DNA from: CAYQEC01 sp964569015
GTDB taxonomy: Bacteria; Actinomycetota; Acidimicrobiia; Spongiisociales; UBA5794
Direction of reading: 5' to 3'
NCBI GenBank assembly: GCA_964569015.1
Contig: CAZMSN010000003.1
Location: 1 to 64,000, forward strand
Length of the DNA stretch: 64,000 nt
Numbering within the stretch: the first letter of the stretch is position 1; each line of letters starts with the position of its first letter. Shown piece by piece: positions 37,162 through 46,971 of this stretch. The notes under the pieces were generated by a model that saw only the letters and a program-made list of their open reading frames with translations, was not told where the DNA came from and made no database searches. Both the position numbers and the translations under genes were made by a program.

Positions 37162-38952
37162 ATGGAAACCGAAGGCCTGAGGACCGCCCGAGCCGGAGAG
37201 CTGCGCGCTGCCGACATCGGCCGCCGGGTGAACCTCGCGGGGTGGGTGTCTCGGCGCCGCGACCACGGTGGGGTGGTCTTCGTGGATCTGCGGGACGCCT
37301 CCGGAGTGGTGCAGGTCGTGGTGAACCCCGAGAACGAGCCGGCACCGATCGAGGTCATTCACGGGCTGCGGATGGAGTTCTGCGTGGCGGTGTCCGGTGA
37401 GGTACGGGCCCGGCCGGAGGGAACAGTGAACCCGGATCTCGCCACCGGGGAGGTGGATGTGGTGGTCTCGGCGCTCGAGGTGCTCAGCCCGTGCGAGCCG
37501 CTGCCTTTCCAGCTCGACGACCGCGCCGGCGTGGCCGAGGAACGCAGGCTCCAGTACCGCTACCTCGACCTGCGAACCGAGCGCATGGCCGCCAATCTGC
37601 GCGCCCGCTCCACGACGATCCGGGCGATGCGGCAGGTACTCGATGGCCGGGGCTTTCTCGAAGTGGAGACGCCGACCCTCATCGCCTCCACCCCCGAGGG
37701 CGCCCGCGACATGCTGGTTCCAAGCCGGCTGCGCCAAGGCCACTTCTACGCCCTGCCCCAATCCCCGCAGCTCTTCAAGCAGCTTCTCATGATCGGCGGA
37801 GTGGAGCGCTACTACCAGGTGGCCCGCTGCTACCGGGACGAGGACTTCCGAGCCGACCGCCAGCTCGAGTTCACCCAGCTCGACCTGGAAGGCTCGTTCT
37901 GGGGTCAGGCCGAGGTCCTGGAGACGCTGGAGGCGATCGTCGCCCAGGTGGTCAGAGATGTCCGCGGGGTCGAGCTGGAACGGCCGTTCCCGCGGCTCGG
38001 CTACGCCGAGGCCATGGCCCGCTACGGCACGGACAAGCCGGACATGCGCTTCGGCATGGAGATCATCGACCTCGGAGAGGTGCTCGCCGCGTCCGAGTTC
38101 AAAGCCTTCGCGGGCGTTCTCGCCGAAGGGGGAGTGGTGCGCGGCATCAACGCCGGATCGCTCGGGCTGTCACGGGCCGGCCTCGACCGGCTCGTCGCCC
38201 GGGCTCAGGAGCTGGGAGCCAAGGGCCTCGTGTGGCTGGTGGTCGAGGAGGACGGATCTTTGCGCTCGCCGGTGGCGAAGTTCCTCGGCGCAGCCGAGCA
38301 GGGAGGTGTCAAGGAGCGGCTCGATGCGTCCGCAGGGGACGTGCTGCTGCTTGCCGCCGACACAGAGAGGGTCGTCTCGGCGGTGCTCGGCCGGCTGCGT
38401 CTCGAGTTGGGCCGGCCCGCGGGGCACGATGATCTCCGGTTCCTGTTCGTGGTCGATTTCCCGGTCTTCGAGCTGGGCGACGAGGGAGACCTCTCCCCGG
38501 CCCATCACCCCTTCACGTCCCCCGTCTCGGTGGACGAGATGCGCGACTCGCCCGAGACGGCCGTCTCCAAGGCCTATGACATGGTGCTCAACGGCAGTGA
38601 GCTTGGATCCGGGAGCGTGAGGATCCACGATCCGGCGATCCAGGCTCAGGTGTTCGAGATCCTCGGCATCTCCGCCGAGGACGCCGAGCGCCGCTTCGGC
38701 TGGTTCCTCGAGGCGCTGCGCTACGGGACGCCGCCGCACGCCGGGTTCGCCATCGGCATCGACCGGCTGGTGTCGATCCTGCAAAACGAGCCCAACATCC
38801 GCGAGGTGATCCCGTTCCCCAAGACCCAAACGGGCGGGGATCCGCTCACCGGCTCGCCGAGCCGGGTGAGCGACGGGCAGCTCGGCGAGCTCGGCATCGA
38901 GGTGCGCGCCGCGGTGCGCCGCGCCTGGGACATGCCGACCGGCGAGACCTGA
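37162..38952 (+). CDS. aspS: aspartyl-tRNA synthetase (bacterial type)
   Basis: 596 aa. OB-fold anticodon domain (VNLAGWVSRRRDHGGVVFVDLRD), class II core with motif 2 (ARCYRDEDFRADRQLEFTQLD), a bacterial GAD insertion domain, and motif 3 (HAGFAIGIDRLV). ATG 37162 has GGAGG close upstream. Whether it also charges tRNA-Asn cannot be read from the sequence; no gatCAB is in the window. Confidence 0.96.
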   Translation: METEGLRTARAGELRAADIGRRVNLAGWVSRRRDHGGVVFVDLRDASGVVQVVVNPENEPAPIEVIHGLRMEFCVAVSGEVRARPEGTVNPDLATGEVDVVVSALEVLSPCEPLPFQLDDRAGVAEERRLQYRYLDLRTERMAANLRARSTTIRAMRQVLDGRGFLEVETPTLIASTPEGARDMLVPSRLRQGHFYALPQSPQLFKQLLMIGGVERYYQVARCYRDEDFRADRQLEFTQLDLEGSFWGQAEVLETLEAIVAQVVRDVRGVELERPFPRLGYAEAMARYGTDKPDMRFGMEIIDLGEVLAASEFKAFAGVLAEGGVVRGINAGSLGLSRAGLDRLVARAQELGAKGLVWLVVEEDGSLRSPVAKFLGAAEQGGVKERLDASAGDVLLLAADTERVVSAVLGRLRLELGRPAGHDDLRFLFVVDFPVFELGDEGDLSPAHHPFTSPVSVDEMRDSPETAVSKAYDMVLNGSELGSGSVRIHDPAIQAQVFEILGISAEDAERRFGWFLEALRYGTPPHAGFAIGIDRLVSILQNEPNIREVIPFPKTQTGGDPLTGSPSRVSDGQLGELGIEVRAAVRRAWDMPTGET

Positions 38953-38956
38953 GCCG

Positions 38957-40300
38957 GTGAGCGACCAGCGGGACTTGTTCGCCGAGGACCGCGCTGCCAA
39001 GCGACGAGCGGTCGCTCCGTTGGCGGCGCGGATGAGGCCGCGGTCCCTCGATGAGATCGCCGGACAGAGGCATCTGGTGGCTCCGGGCGCAGCCTTTCGT
39101 GCCTTGATCGAGTCGGGTGAGCCGTCCTCGATGATCCTGTGGGGTCCACCCGGCACCGGAAAGACGACCCTGGCCCGGCTGATCGCCTCCTCCGGCAGGG
39201 CGCGCTTCGAGCAGCTCTCGGCGACGTCGGCCGGGGTCAAGGACGTGCGGGAGATCCTCACCGCGGCGGCGCGCCGCATCGAGGAGGATCGGGGCCGCAC
39301 CGTGCTGTTCCTCGACGAGATCCACCGCTTCACCAAGGCCCAGCAGGACGCCCTGCTCCCGGGCGTGGAGGACGGGATCGTGATCCTGATCGGGGCAACG
39401 ACCGAGAATCCGTTCTTCGAGGTGAACTCGCCGCTGATCTCGCGCTGCACCGTGTTCCGGACCGAGACCCTGAGCCCGCTGGAGATCTCGGCAGTGATCC
39501 GAAGCGCCCTCGAAGACCCGGTGCGAGGCCTCGGAGGCCGGATCACGCTCGAGGAGCCAGCCGCGGAGGCACTGAACGAGCGAGTGGGAGGCGACGCCCG
39601 GCTCGCCCTGAACTCGCTCGACGTGGCGGCTGCCATCGCCCGGGGCCGGGGCACGCGTGTGATCGGCCTAGACGACATCACCGAGGCGCTGCAACGCAGG
39701 GTGATCCGGTACGACAAGGCGGGGGACCGCCATTACGACGTGATCTCGGCGTTCATCAAGAGCGTCCGGGGCTCGGATCCCGATGCGGCTCTCTACTGGC
39801 TGCACACGATGCTCGAGGCCGGCGAGGACCCGAAGTTCATTGCCCGGCGCCTCGTGATCCTCGCCTCCGAGGACGTCGGCCTCGCGGAGAGCCGCGGGCT
39901 GGGGGTGGCGGTGGACGCGTTCCGGGCCATCGAGGTGATCGGCCTTCCTGAGGGCGCCTACGCCCTGTCGCATGCCGCGGTCTTCCTCTCCCTCGCCCCC
40001 AAGTCGAACTCGATCCGCGACGCGATAGCGCGCACCCGAGAGCTGGTGGAGAACACGCCCTCGGCGGCCGTGCCGCCGCACCTGCGCTCGGCGGCATCGG
40101 AGGGTCAGCGGGCGCTCGGGGACGGCGTGGGATATGTGTACCCACACGATCACCCGGAGGCGTTGATTCCGCAGCAGTACCTCCCGGACGAGGTGACCGA
40201 CGCCGTGCTCTACTTGCCGAACGACCGTGGCGAGGAGGGGGAGTTGAGCCGGCGCCTCGAAGAGATCGATGCCCGCCTCGGCAAACGGCCGCGCCGCTGA
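38957..40300 (+). CDS. rarA: replication-associated recombination protein A (MgsA/WRNIP1-type AAA+ ATPase)
   Basis: 447 aa. Walker A GPPGTGKTT (63-70), Walker B LFLDEIHRF, sensor 1 GATTENPFFEV and arginine finger SRC, followed by the MgsA C-terminal domain (KSVRGSDPDAALYWLHTML, ARRLVILASEDVGLA). It acts at stalled forks. GTG 38957 starts 5 bp after aspS. The aspS-rarA-small protein-alaS order is common in actinobacteria. Confidence 0.94.
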   Translation: MSDQRDLFAEDRAAKRRAVAPLAARMRPRSLDEIAGQRHLVAPGAAFRALIESGEPSSMILWGPPGTGKTTLARLIASSGRARFEQLSATSAGVKDVREILTAAARRIEEDRGRTVLFLDEIHRFTKAQQDALLPGVEDGIVILIGATTENPFFEVNSPLISRCTVFRTETLSPLEISAVIRSALEDPVRGLGGRITLEEPAAEALNERVGGDARLALNSLDVAAAIARGRGTRVIGLDDITEALQRRVIRYDKAGDRHYDVISAFIKSVRGSDPDAALYWLHTMLEAGEDPKFIARRLVILASEDVGLAESRGLGVAVDAFRAIEVIGLPEGAYALSHAAVFLSLAPKSNSIRDAIARTRELVENTPSAAVPPHLRSAASEGQRALGDGVGYVYPHDHPEALIPQQYLPDEVTDAVLYLPNDRGEEGELSRRLEEIDARLGKRPRR

Positions 40301-40348
40301 CGGCATCCGGCTGGCCCAACCCCCGGCGACGCGCTTAGCCTGAGGGCC

Positions 40349-40540
40349 ATGTTGCTTCGTGTCCGCTGGTTCGTTTTCGGGGCCGTCGCCGCCGTGGTCG
40401 GTGCCGTCTACACCGCAATGCGGGCGCCGTTCTCGCGAAAACGGCTCACCGGTCGGGCCGTACACGAAGTGGGAATGCGAAGCGCGGCAGCCCTGCTCGA
40501 CGCAGCCGCTGAGCGGGTCGGCTCGTCGGGCCGGCGCTAG
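40349..40540 (+). CDS. small single-helix membrane protein, 63 aa
   Basis: A predicted transmembrane helix (WFVFGAVAAVVGAVYTAM) is followed by a basic/amphipathic cytoplasmic tail (RKRLTGRAVHEVGMRSAAALLDAAAER). A similar small membrane protein often sits between rarA and alaS in actinobacteria; that link is from memory. ATG 40349 is 8 bases after TTAGCCT, a possible -10. Function unknown. Confidence 0.65.
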   Translation: MLLRVRWFVFGAVAAVVGAVYTAMRAPFSRKRLTGRAVHEVGMRSAAALLDAAAERVGSSGRR

Positions 40541-40587
40541 GGGCTCGTCGGAACCGACTACTTTGGGGCCGACGCAACGGAGCAGCC

Positions 40588-41913
40588 ATGGACCAACGAC
40601 CGATCCAACCGCGCACCCTGAAGGGATTCCGCGATTTCCTCCCGGGGCCGATGCTGCGGCGCGAGCACCTGATCGAGACGGCCAAGCGCGTCTTCCGCTC
40701 CTACGGCTACAGCCCGATCGAGACTCCCGCCCTCGAGTACTCCGAGATCCTGCTCGGCAAGGGGAGCGACGAGACCGACAAGCAGCTCTACCGGTTCGAT
40801 GACGCCGGGGGCAGGGACGTTGCGATGCGTTTCGACCTCACGGTCCCGCTCGCCCGCTTCATGGCCCAGCACACCGGCACGTTGGGCGTGCCCTTCAAGC
40901 GCTACCAGGTCGGTCCGGTGTGGCGGGGAGAGAACACCCAGCGCGGACGGTATCGGGAGTTCCTCCAGAGCGACTTCGACACGATCGGGACCGAGAGCAT
41001 CCTGGCCGACATCGAGACCGGCCTCGTGATCCACGACCTGTTCGCCGCCCTCGGCTTCACGGGTTTCACGATCCGGGTCAACAATCGCAAGGTGCTGACC
41101 GGCTTCCTCGAGCACCTCGATGTCGCCGATCAGGCGATCGCCGTACTGCGCGCCCTCGACAAACTGCCCAAGATCGGGCGTGATCAGGTGAGTGGCGAGC
41201 TCGAGAGCGAAGGCATCGGACGGCCCGAGGCAAACGAGATTCTCCAACTCGCCTCGCTCAGAGGCGACAACGACGAGATCCTCGCCACGCTCGGGCCATT
41301 GGTGGGATCCTCGGAACGCGGGGCGGCGGGCGTCTCCGAACTACGTGAGGTCGTCGACGGCATGATGGCGGCCGGAGTCGCCGGGGAACGGGTTGCCATC
41401 GATGTCAGCATCGCCCGCGGCCTCGACTACTACACGGGAACCGTTTTCGAGACCTTCCTCGACGACCTCCCCGACATCGGGAGTTGCTGCTCGGGCGGCC
41501 GGTACGACGATCTCGCATCCCTCTACACCAAGCAGCGCCTCCCGGGAGTCGGGGCATCGCTCGGGGTGGATCGGCTCCTGGCGGCGATGGACGAGCTCGG
41601 GATCGGTGGCAAGCGGGACACGGCGGCCGCAGTGCTGATCGTCTACTTCGACGCCTCGCGGCGCGACGACTACCTCGCATTGGCGAAGGAGCTGCGCAGC
41701 GAGAGCCTCGATGTCGAGGTCTACCCCGAGCCGCGCAAGCTGGGGGCGCAACTCAAGTACGCCGATCGCCGTGGGCACCGGCTGGCGCTGATCGCCGGTG
41801 ACCGGGAGTGGGCCGCCGGGACCGTTCAGATCAAGGACCTGGCATCGGGAGAAAGTGTCGAGGTTCCTGCTTCGAAGGCCGGCGCTACTTGCCTGGAGCT
41901 GCTCGGGCGGTGA
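40588..41913 (+). CDS. hisS: histidyl-tRNA synthetase, archaeal/eukaryotic-like type
   Basis: 441 aa class II enzyme with LKGFRDFLPG start, motif 2 (VWRGENTQRGRYREFLQSDFD), HisA motif (ARGLDYYTGTVFE) and CSGGRYDDL. RGRYREF.Q.DFD is the form seen in archaeal and eukaryotic HisRS; the mycobacterial enzyme has a RPQAGRYRQLQQVGVE type instead. This suggests the gene was acquired or kept from a different HisRS lineage. It lies between rarA and alaS, not directly after rel. ATG 40588; TACTTT ~30 bp upstream may be the -10. Confidence 0.92.
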   Translation: MDQRPIQPRTLKGFRDFLPGPMLRREHLIETAKRVFRSYGYSPIETPALEYSEILLGKGSDETDKQLYRFDDAGGRDVAMRFDLTVPLARFMAQHTGTLGVPFKRYQVGPVWRGENTQRGRYREFLQSDFDTIGTESILADIETGLVIHDLFAALGFTGFTIRVNNRKVLTGFLEHLDVADQAIAVLRALDKLPKIGRDQVSGELESEGIGRPEANEILQLASLRGDNDEILATLGPLVGSSERGAAGVSELREVVDGMMAAGVAGERVAIDVSIARGLDYYTGTVFETFLDDLPDIGSCCSGGRYDDLASLYTKQRLPGVGASLGVDRLLAAMDELGIGGKRDTAAAVLIVYFDASRRDDYLALAKELRSESLDVEVYPEPRKLGAQLKYADRRGHRLALIAGDREWAAGTVQIKDLASGESVEVPASKAGATCLELLGR

Positions 41914-41952
41914 CTGTCGGTCTCGGTGTCGAGACTCAGGAGTCGTCACCGC

Positions 41953-41958
41953 TAACCT
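41953..41958 (+). promoter_or_regulatory. predicted -10 element of alaS
   Basis: TAACCT ten bases before GTG 41969. With no ribosome-binding site in the 55 bp after hisS, a leaderless or nearly leaderless transcript is likely. No clear -35 is seen. Confidence 0.35.
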
Positions 41959-41968
41959 TCCCCGTCTA

Positions 41969-44581
41969 GTGGACAGCAACCGGATCAGGCGCATTTTCCT
42001 TGAATTCTTCGAGGCACGAGAGCACATCGTCGTGCCCAGCGCGTCGCTGATCCCGGTGGACCCGACCCTCCTCCTCACCAACGCCGGCATGGTTCCCTTC
42101 AAGCCCTACATGGTGAGGGAACAGACGCCGCCCTTCCCGCGAGCGGCCAGCGTGCAGAAGTGCGTCCGCACCGGGGACATCGACATCGTGGGGACGACCG
42201 CCCGCCACCTGACCTTCTTCGAGATGCTGGGCAACTTCAGCTTCGGCGACTACTTCAAAGAGAAGGCGATCCCGTGGTCCTATGACCTAGCGACGGAGGG
42301 CTTCGGCCTCGATCCGGAGCGGCTGTGGTTCACCGTGCACGAGACGGACAAGGAAGCCGAGGAGATCTGGATCGAGACCGTCGGCGTGCCGCCGGATCGG
42401 GTGCAACTCCGGGCCAAGGACAACTTCTGGCAGATGGGCGTTCCCGGCCCTTGTGGGCCCTCGTCGGAGATCTTCTACGACAGGGGAGCGCAGTACGGGC
42501 CCGACGGGGGTCCGATCGTCGACGAAGAGCGATTCGTGGAGTTCTGGAATCTCGTGTTCATGCAGAACGTGCAGGATGAGCCGTACCACGTCATCGGGGA
42601 CCTTCCTGCGCGGAACATCGATACCGGGGCCGGCCTCGAGCGGGTCGCCGCCGTGCTCCAGGGCAAGGAGTCCGTCTTCGAGACGGATGTGGTGCGACCC
42701 ATCATCGCGGCGGCGGAGGCGACGACCGGGGTGGCCTTCGGAGAGCGCGAGGGCGCCGACGTGAGCTTGCGGATCATGGCGGACCACGGCCGGGCAGTGA
42801 CCTTCCTCATCTCCGATCGAGTGGTGCCATCCAATCAAGGGCGCGGCTACGTGTTGCGGCGCCTGCTCCGGCGGGCGGTCCGCCATGGGTTCCTGCTCGG
42901 GGCGGAGGATCTCGTCGTTCCTCGCCTCATCGAAGCCACCATCGACGTGATGAGCGAGGCGTACCCGGAGCTGGCGGACAAGCGGGATGCCATTGTCGAG
43001 ATGGCCGAGCGAGAAGAGAGCGGATTCCGTCGGACGCTGGAGTCCGGCCACCAGCTCCTCGACCAGGAGCTGGAGGCGATGGAGCCCGGCGCCGTCTTCT
43101 CGGGCGCTACTGCGTTCAAGCTGCACGACACCTATGGGTTCCCGCGCGAACTGACCGAGGAGATCCTCTCCGAGAGGGGCATGCGGCTCGACATCGAGGA
43201 GTTCCGTCTCATGATGGAGGAGCAACGTGAGCGCGCCCGGCGGCACTCCCGTGGCGTGACGGCGCATGACGAGTACCAATCGCTGCTCGGCGGTGTCGAA
43301 GGAACCGAGTTCGTCGGGTATCAGCGCGAGGGAAGCCCCGGGCGCATCTTGGCGCTCGTACGCGAGGACGAGACCGTCGAGCGAGCCGACACGGGCCAAG
43401 AGGTTGAGGTGTTCCTCGATCGCACACCGTTCTACGCGGAATCCGGAGGCCAGATCGGCGACAGCGGAGTGGTGTCGACGCCGACGGGCCGAATCAGGAT
43501 CGACGACACTCAGTTTGCCTTGCCGGGCGTGCACGGCCATCGCGGCACCGTCGCCTCGGGTCACGTTGCCGTGGGCCAAGATGCCATTGCCGAAGTGGAT
43601 CACGACCGCCGGGAGCGCATTCGCAAGAACCACACCGGGACTCACCTACTGCATTGGGCATTGCGGGAGGTGGTCGGCGAGCATGTTCACCAGGCGGGAT
43701 CGCACGTGGGATCCGATCGCCTGCGCTTCGATTTTGCTCACCACAGCTCGCTCGATCCCGAGGAGCTGATCGAGGTGGAGCACGCGGTGAACGAGCGAGT
43801 CGTCGAGAACTCGGAGGTCACGACGCTCGAGACCAGCAAGGACGAAGCGGAGGCGATGGGGGCGCTCGCCTTCTTCGGGGAGAAGTACGGTGACCGGGTC
43901 CGAGTCGTCAAGGCGGGCGACTACTCGACGGAGTTCTGCGGCGGGACCCATGTCTCCTCCACCGGCCAGATCGGCCCAGTGGTTGTGCTCTCGGAGGGAT
44001 CGGTGGCTGCCAACACCCGGCGGGTCGAGGCTCTCACCGGCCTCGCTGCTTACGAGTACCTGAGTTCCCTGCGGCGCCAGCTCGACGATGTTGCGGGCAA
44101 GGTTAAAGCGCAGCCGGGACAGATCATGCATACCGTCGACGCTCTGCTGACGCGTCTCGACGAGCAAGAGGAGCGCCTCGAGCGGTTCGAGGCCCAGGCT
44201 CGAACGGGCATCGCCTCCGATCTGGTCGAGGGGGCCGAGAGCATCGGGAATAGCCGCCTGCTGGTCGCGGAACAGACCGACATGGCGCCGGGGCAGCTCC
44301 GGGAATTGGCGTTCCGGATCCGCGATCGTCTCGGATCCGGCATCGGAGTGCTCGGTTCCGGCCGTGACGGCAAGGCCGGCCTCCTCGTCTTCGTGTCGCC
44401 GGATCTCGTCGCGGAGGGAATCTCGGCGGGAGCGATCGTCAGAGCGGGCGCATCGATCGTTGGGGGAGGGGGGAGTCCCGATCCGGAACTGGCCCAGGCC
44501 GGCGGCCCCCACGGCGAAAGTGTTGGCGAGGCCATCGAAGAAGCGGGCCGAGTGGCTCGGGAGGCGTTGAAGCAGCGATGA
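41969..44581 (+). CDS. alaS: alanyl-tRNA synthetase
   Basis: 870 aa, usual length. Class II core starts IRRIFLEFFEAREHIVVPSASL with TNAGM and motif 2 around QKCVRTGDID. The editing domain has HTGTHLLHWAL and the CGGTH zinc motif (EFCGGTHV), and the C-terminal oligomerisation domain ends LAQAGGPHGES. GTG 41969 gives the standard N-terminus; the frame extends back over hisS and should not be used. Its stop overlaps ruvX. Confidence 0.96.
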   Translation: MDSNRIRRIFLEFFEAREHIVVPSASLIPVDPTLLLTNAGMVPFKPYMVREQTPPFPRAASVQKCVRTGDIDIVGTTARHLTFFEMLGNFSFGDYFKEKAIPWSYDLATEGFGLDPERLWFTVHETDKEAEEIWIETVGVPPDRVQLRAKDNFWQMGVPGPCGPSSEIFYDRGAQYGPDGGPIVDEERFVEFWNLVFMQNVQDEPYHVIGDLPARNIDTGAGLERVAAVLQGKESVFETDVVRPIIAAAEATTGVAFGEREGADVSLRIMADHGRAVTFLISDRVVPSNQGRGYVLRRLLRRAVRHGFLLGAEDLVVPRLIEATIDVMSEAYPELADKRDAIVEMAEREESGFRRTLESGHQLLDQELEAMEPGAVFSGATAFKLHDTYGFPRELTEEILSERGMRLDIEEFRLMMEEQRERARRHSRGVTAHDEYQSLLGGVEGTEFVGYQREGSPGRILALVREDETVERADTGQEVEVFLDRTPFYAESGGQIGDSGVVSTPTGRIRIDDTQFALPGVHGHRGTVASGHVAVGQDAIAEVDHDRRERIRKNHTGTHLLHWALREVVGEHVHQAGSHVGSDRLRFDFAHHSSLDPEELIEVEHAVNERVVENSEVTTLETSKDEAEAMGALAFFGEKYGDRVRVVKAGDYSTEFCGGTHVSSTGQIGPVVVLSEGSVAANTRRVEALTGLAAYEYLSSLRRQLDDVAGKVKAQPGQIMHTVDALLTRLDEQEERLERFEAQARTGIASDLVEGAESIGNSRLLVAEQTDMAPGQLRELAFRIRDRLGSGIGVLGSGRDGKAGLLVFVSPDLVAEGISAGAIVRAGASIVGGGGSPDPELAQAGGPHGESVGEAIEEAGRVAREALKQR

Positions 44582-45009
44582 TCCAGCACAGGGCGCTCGG
44601 TCTCGATCCGGGCACACGCCGCATCGGCGTCGCCTTGTCCGATGGCATGGGTATGATCGCTCAGCCGCACATGGTGATCGACCGTCGTCGCGACGACGTT
44701 GCGGCGATCCTGCGCACGCTGTACGAGGAGCAAGGGGTGGGCGTTGTCGTCATCGGCCTTCCGGTATCGCTCTCCGGTGAGGAGGGTGCTGCAGCTCGGC
44801 AAGCCCGGGAGTTCGGAGCCACCGTGGAATCGATACTCGAGGTGAAAGTGGTCTACCACGATGAGCGATTCACCACGGTGCAGGCCGAGAACGCGCTCTT
44901 GGAGGCGGGGATGCGACGAGCGGGAAGGCGTAAGAGGAGGGACAAGGTGGCGGCAGCCGTGATGCTGCAGAGCTTCCTCGATGCTCGCAATGCGGGGAAC
45001 CGATGGTGA
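44578..45009 (+). CDS. ruvX: YqgF/RuvX family putative Holliday-junction resolvase
   Basis: 143 aa RNase H-fold protein with ALGLDPGTRRIGVALSD and a later conserved DERFTTVQAE. Family members have been linked to 16S rRNA 5' maturation and to junction resolution. ATG 44578 overlaps alaS; the end overlaps mltG. Order alaS-ruvX-mltG-aroE matches Mycobacterium. Confidence 0.94.
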   Translation: MIQHRALGLDPGTRRIGVALSDGMGMIAQPHMVIDRRRDDVAAILRTLYEEQGVGVVVIGLPVSLSGEEGAAARQAREFGATVESILEVKVVYHDERFTTVQAENALLEAGMRRAGRRKRRDKVAAAVMLQSFLDARNAGNRW

Positions 45010-46130
45010 ACGAGCCCGCTGGAAACGGCGTCACCCCCCGGCCCAGGCTTCCGTGGTGGGTGTGGCGAATCATCCAGGTGGCGGCCGTCCTCATCGTGAT
45101 CGTCGTCGTTTTCGCCGGGCTGAGAGCTGCGGCGGAGCGTTTCGCCGAGGCGGTGGGCACCCCGTCGGAGACGACCACGACCATTGCCGCCGGGGACGAG
45201 GTGACGGTGGAGATCCCCGCCGGGGCGTCGGCCCGGGTCATCGCCACGATTCTCGCGGACGAGGGCGTGATCGCCGACGGCGACGTTTTTGAGGATGCGG
45301 TGCGCGACCAGGGCGTGGCCGGCCGACTCAAGGCAGGAGAGTACACGCTGGTCACCGGTGGCGACATCGACGGGATCATCGAGGTTCTCGTCGCCGGTCC
45401 CGCCCCCATCGAGATCATGCGGCTCACCGTGATCGAGGGGTTGACCATCGACGAGATGCTGTCGTCGCTCGCCAACCTGACCGATTTCACGGTAGAGGAG
45501 CTGGCGGAACCGCTGCTGGACGGCACGGTGACCTCGCCGTACCTTCCTGAATCGGCTCCCGAGGGGTCGGAGGAACTGACCCGTTGGGAAGGCCTCCTGG
45601 CGCCCGACACCTATGAGTTCCGGGCGGACGCCACTGCGGAGACAATCGTGAGCAAGCTGGCTCAGACCCTGACGGACCGGGTGAACGCGATCGATTGGAC
45701 CGAACTCGAGGCGTTGGAGCTGACGCCCTATGACGGCCTGATCATCGCTTCGCTGATCGAAGGCGAAGCCAAGCTCGACGAAGAGCGACCGATCATCGCC
45801 AGCGTGTTCACCAACCGGCTGGAACTCGGGATCGCACTCCAGAGCTGCGCCACGATCATCTACGCACTTGGTGGGGACCGCAATGAGGTCCTCCTCGAGG
45901 ACCTCGAGGTCGATTCGCCTTACAACACCTACCTCCATCCCGGCTTGCCACCGACCCCGATCGGAGGGGTTCGCAAAGCATCCCTCGAAGCCGCGGCGGC
46001 GCCGGCCGACACGGAATACCTGTACTTCGTGCTGATCGACAACGACGGCACCCACGGCTTCTCGGAGACGCTCGAGGAGCACAACGCGCTGAAGGAGGAG
46101 GCGAAGGCGAACGGAGTGCTGACACCGTGA
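45003..46130 (+). CDS. mltG: endolytic murein transglycosylase
   Basis: 375 aa. A basic cytoplasmic head, one TM helix (~19-41), a short Thr run (57-60), LysM-like and YceG domains. The catalytic glutamate region reads SLIEGEAKLDEERPIIASVFTNRL and is followed by LQSCATIIYALG and YNTYLHPGLPPTPI. It cuts nascent glycan strands at the outer face of the membrane. ATG 45003 overlaps ruvX by 7 bp; the stop overlaps aroE. Confidence 0.95.
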   Translation: MVNEPAGNGVTPRPRLPWWVWRIIQVAAVLIVIVVVFAGLRAAAERFAEAVGTPSETTTTIAAGDEVTVEIPAGASARVIATILADEGVIADGDVFEDAVRDQGVAGRLKAGEYTLVTGGDIDGIIEVLVAGPAPIEIMRLTVIEGLTIDEMLSSLANLTDFTVEELAEPLLDGTVTSPYLPESAPEGSEELTRWEGLLAPDTYEFRADATAETIVSKLAQTLTDRVNAIDWTELEALELTPYDGLIIASLIEGEAKLDEERPIIASVFTNRLELGIALQSCATIIYALGGDRNEVLLEDLEVDSPYNTYLHPGLPPTPIGGVRKASLEAAAAPADTEYLYFVLIDNDGTHGFSETLEEHNALKEEAKANGVLTP

Positions 46131-46924
46131 GGCTCGCTGTATTCGGCGATCCGGTGGCTCATTCGCTCTCTCCTGCACTCCACCGTGCTGCACTGGACGC
46201 GGTCGGGATCCCCGGCAGCTACGAGGCAGTGCGCGTCGACGAAGCGGGCATGGCCGAGGCCGTCGCGAGCATCCGGCGTGGAACGCTCGATGGGGCGAAC
46301 GTGACGATGCCGCACAAGGCACTGGCGCTGCACCTCGTCGACGAGGCGTCGTCTGAGGCGCGCCGGGCCGGGGCCGTCAACACTCTGGTGCGGGTCGAGG
46401 GCCGCGTTGTCGGTCACAACACCGACATTTCCGGGGTGGCGCAGGCGTGGCGGTGGGGTGGGCTGCCGGCAGCGGGGCCGGTGCTCATCCTGGGAGCGGG
46501 GGGAGCGGCCGCCGCGGCCGTGTTGGCTCTGCAGGATCACACGATCACGGTGGCGACTCGCAGGCCGGAGGCGGGGCTGGCGCTCCTGGAGCGATTGGGT
46601 GTCGTCGGACGGGCCCGTGGCCTGGACGTGCCCGGTGGTGGGATGGTGGTCGTCAACGCCACCCCGCTCGGCATGCAGGGCGAGGAGCTGCCATCGTGCG
46701 CCCTGGATGGGGCCGTCGGGCTGTTCGACATGGCATACGGCGCAACAACGACTCCGGCGGTGAGACGGGCGAAGGAACGAGGCATTCCGGTGGTGGCCGG
46801 GGAGCAGATGCTGCTGGGCCAGGCAATGGCGTCATTCCAGCTCTGGACCGGGCGTCGCGCACCTGAAGATGCCATGCGGCGAGCGCTCGATGCTTCACTG
46901 GCGAGTCGGGAGGCCTCGCATTGA
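46127..46924 (+). CDS. aroE: shikimate dehydrogenase
   Basis: 265 aa. Substrate domain with GDPVAHSLSPALHRAAL and VTMPHK (catalytic Lys), NTDISG, then a Rossmann domain with ILGAGGAAAAAV and NATPLGMQG. It reduces 3-dehydroshikimate with NADPH. GTG 46127 overlaps mltG. The remaining aro genes (aroC-K-B) lie 10 kb downstream beyond the pilus locus. Confidence 0.95.
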   Translation: MRLAVFGDPVAHSLSPALHRAALDAVGIPGSYEAVRVDEAGMAEAVASIRRGTLDGANVTMPHKALALHLVDEASSEARRAGAVNTLVRVEGRVVGHNTDISGVAQAWRWGGLPAAGPVLILGAGGAAAAAVLALQDHTITVATRRPEAGLALLERLGVVGRARGLDVPGGGMVVVNATPLGMQGEELPSCALDGAVGLFDMAYGATTTPAVRRAKERGIPVVAGEQMLLGQAMASFQLWTGRRAPEDAMRRALDASLASREASH

Positions 46925-46928
46925 ACCT

Positions 46929-46957
46929 CTCAAGGGCGCCGTCGAGGGGGCCGACAC
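46929..46957 (+). promoter_or_regulatory. sigma-28-like promoter of the pilB-pilT-pilC operon
   Basis: CTCAA (46929-46933), 16-nt spacer, GCCGACAC (46950-46957). The -10 keeps GCCGA and one further A of GCCGATAA. It lies just after the aroE stop and ~52 bp before the pilB start. Confidence 0.5.
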
Positions 46958-46971
46958 GATGCAGAAGCGAG

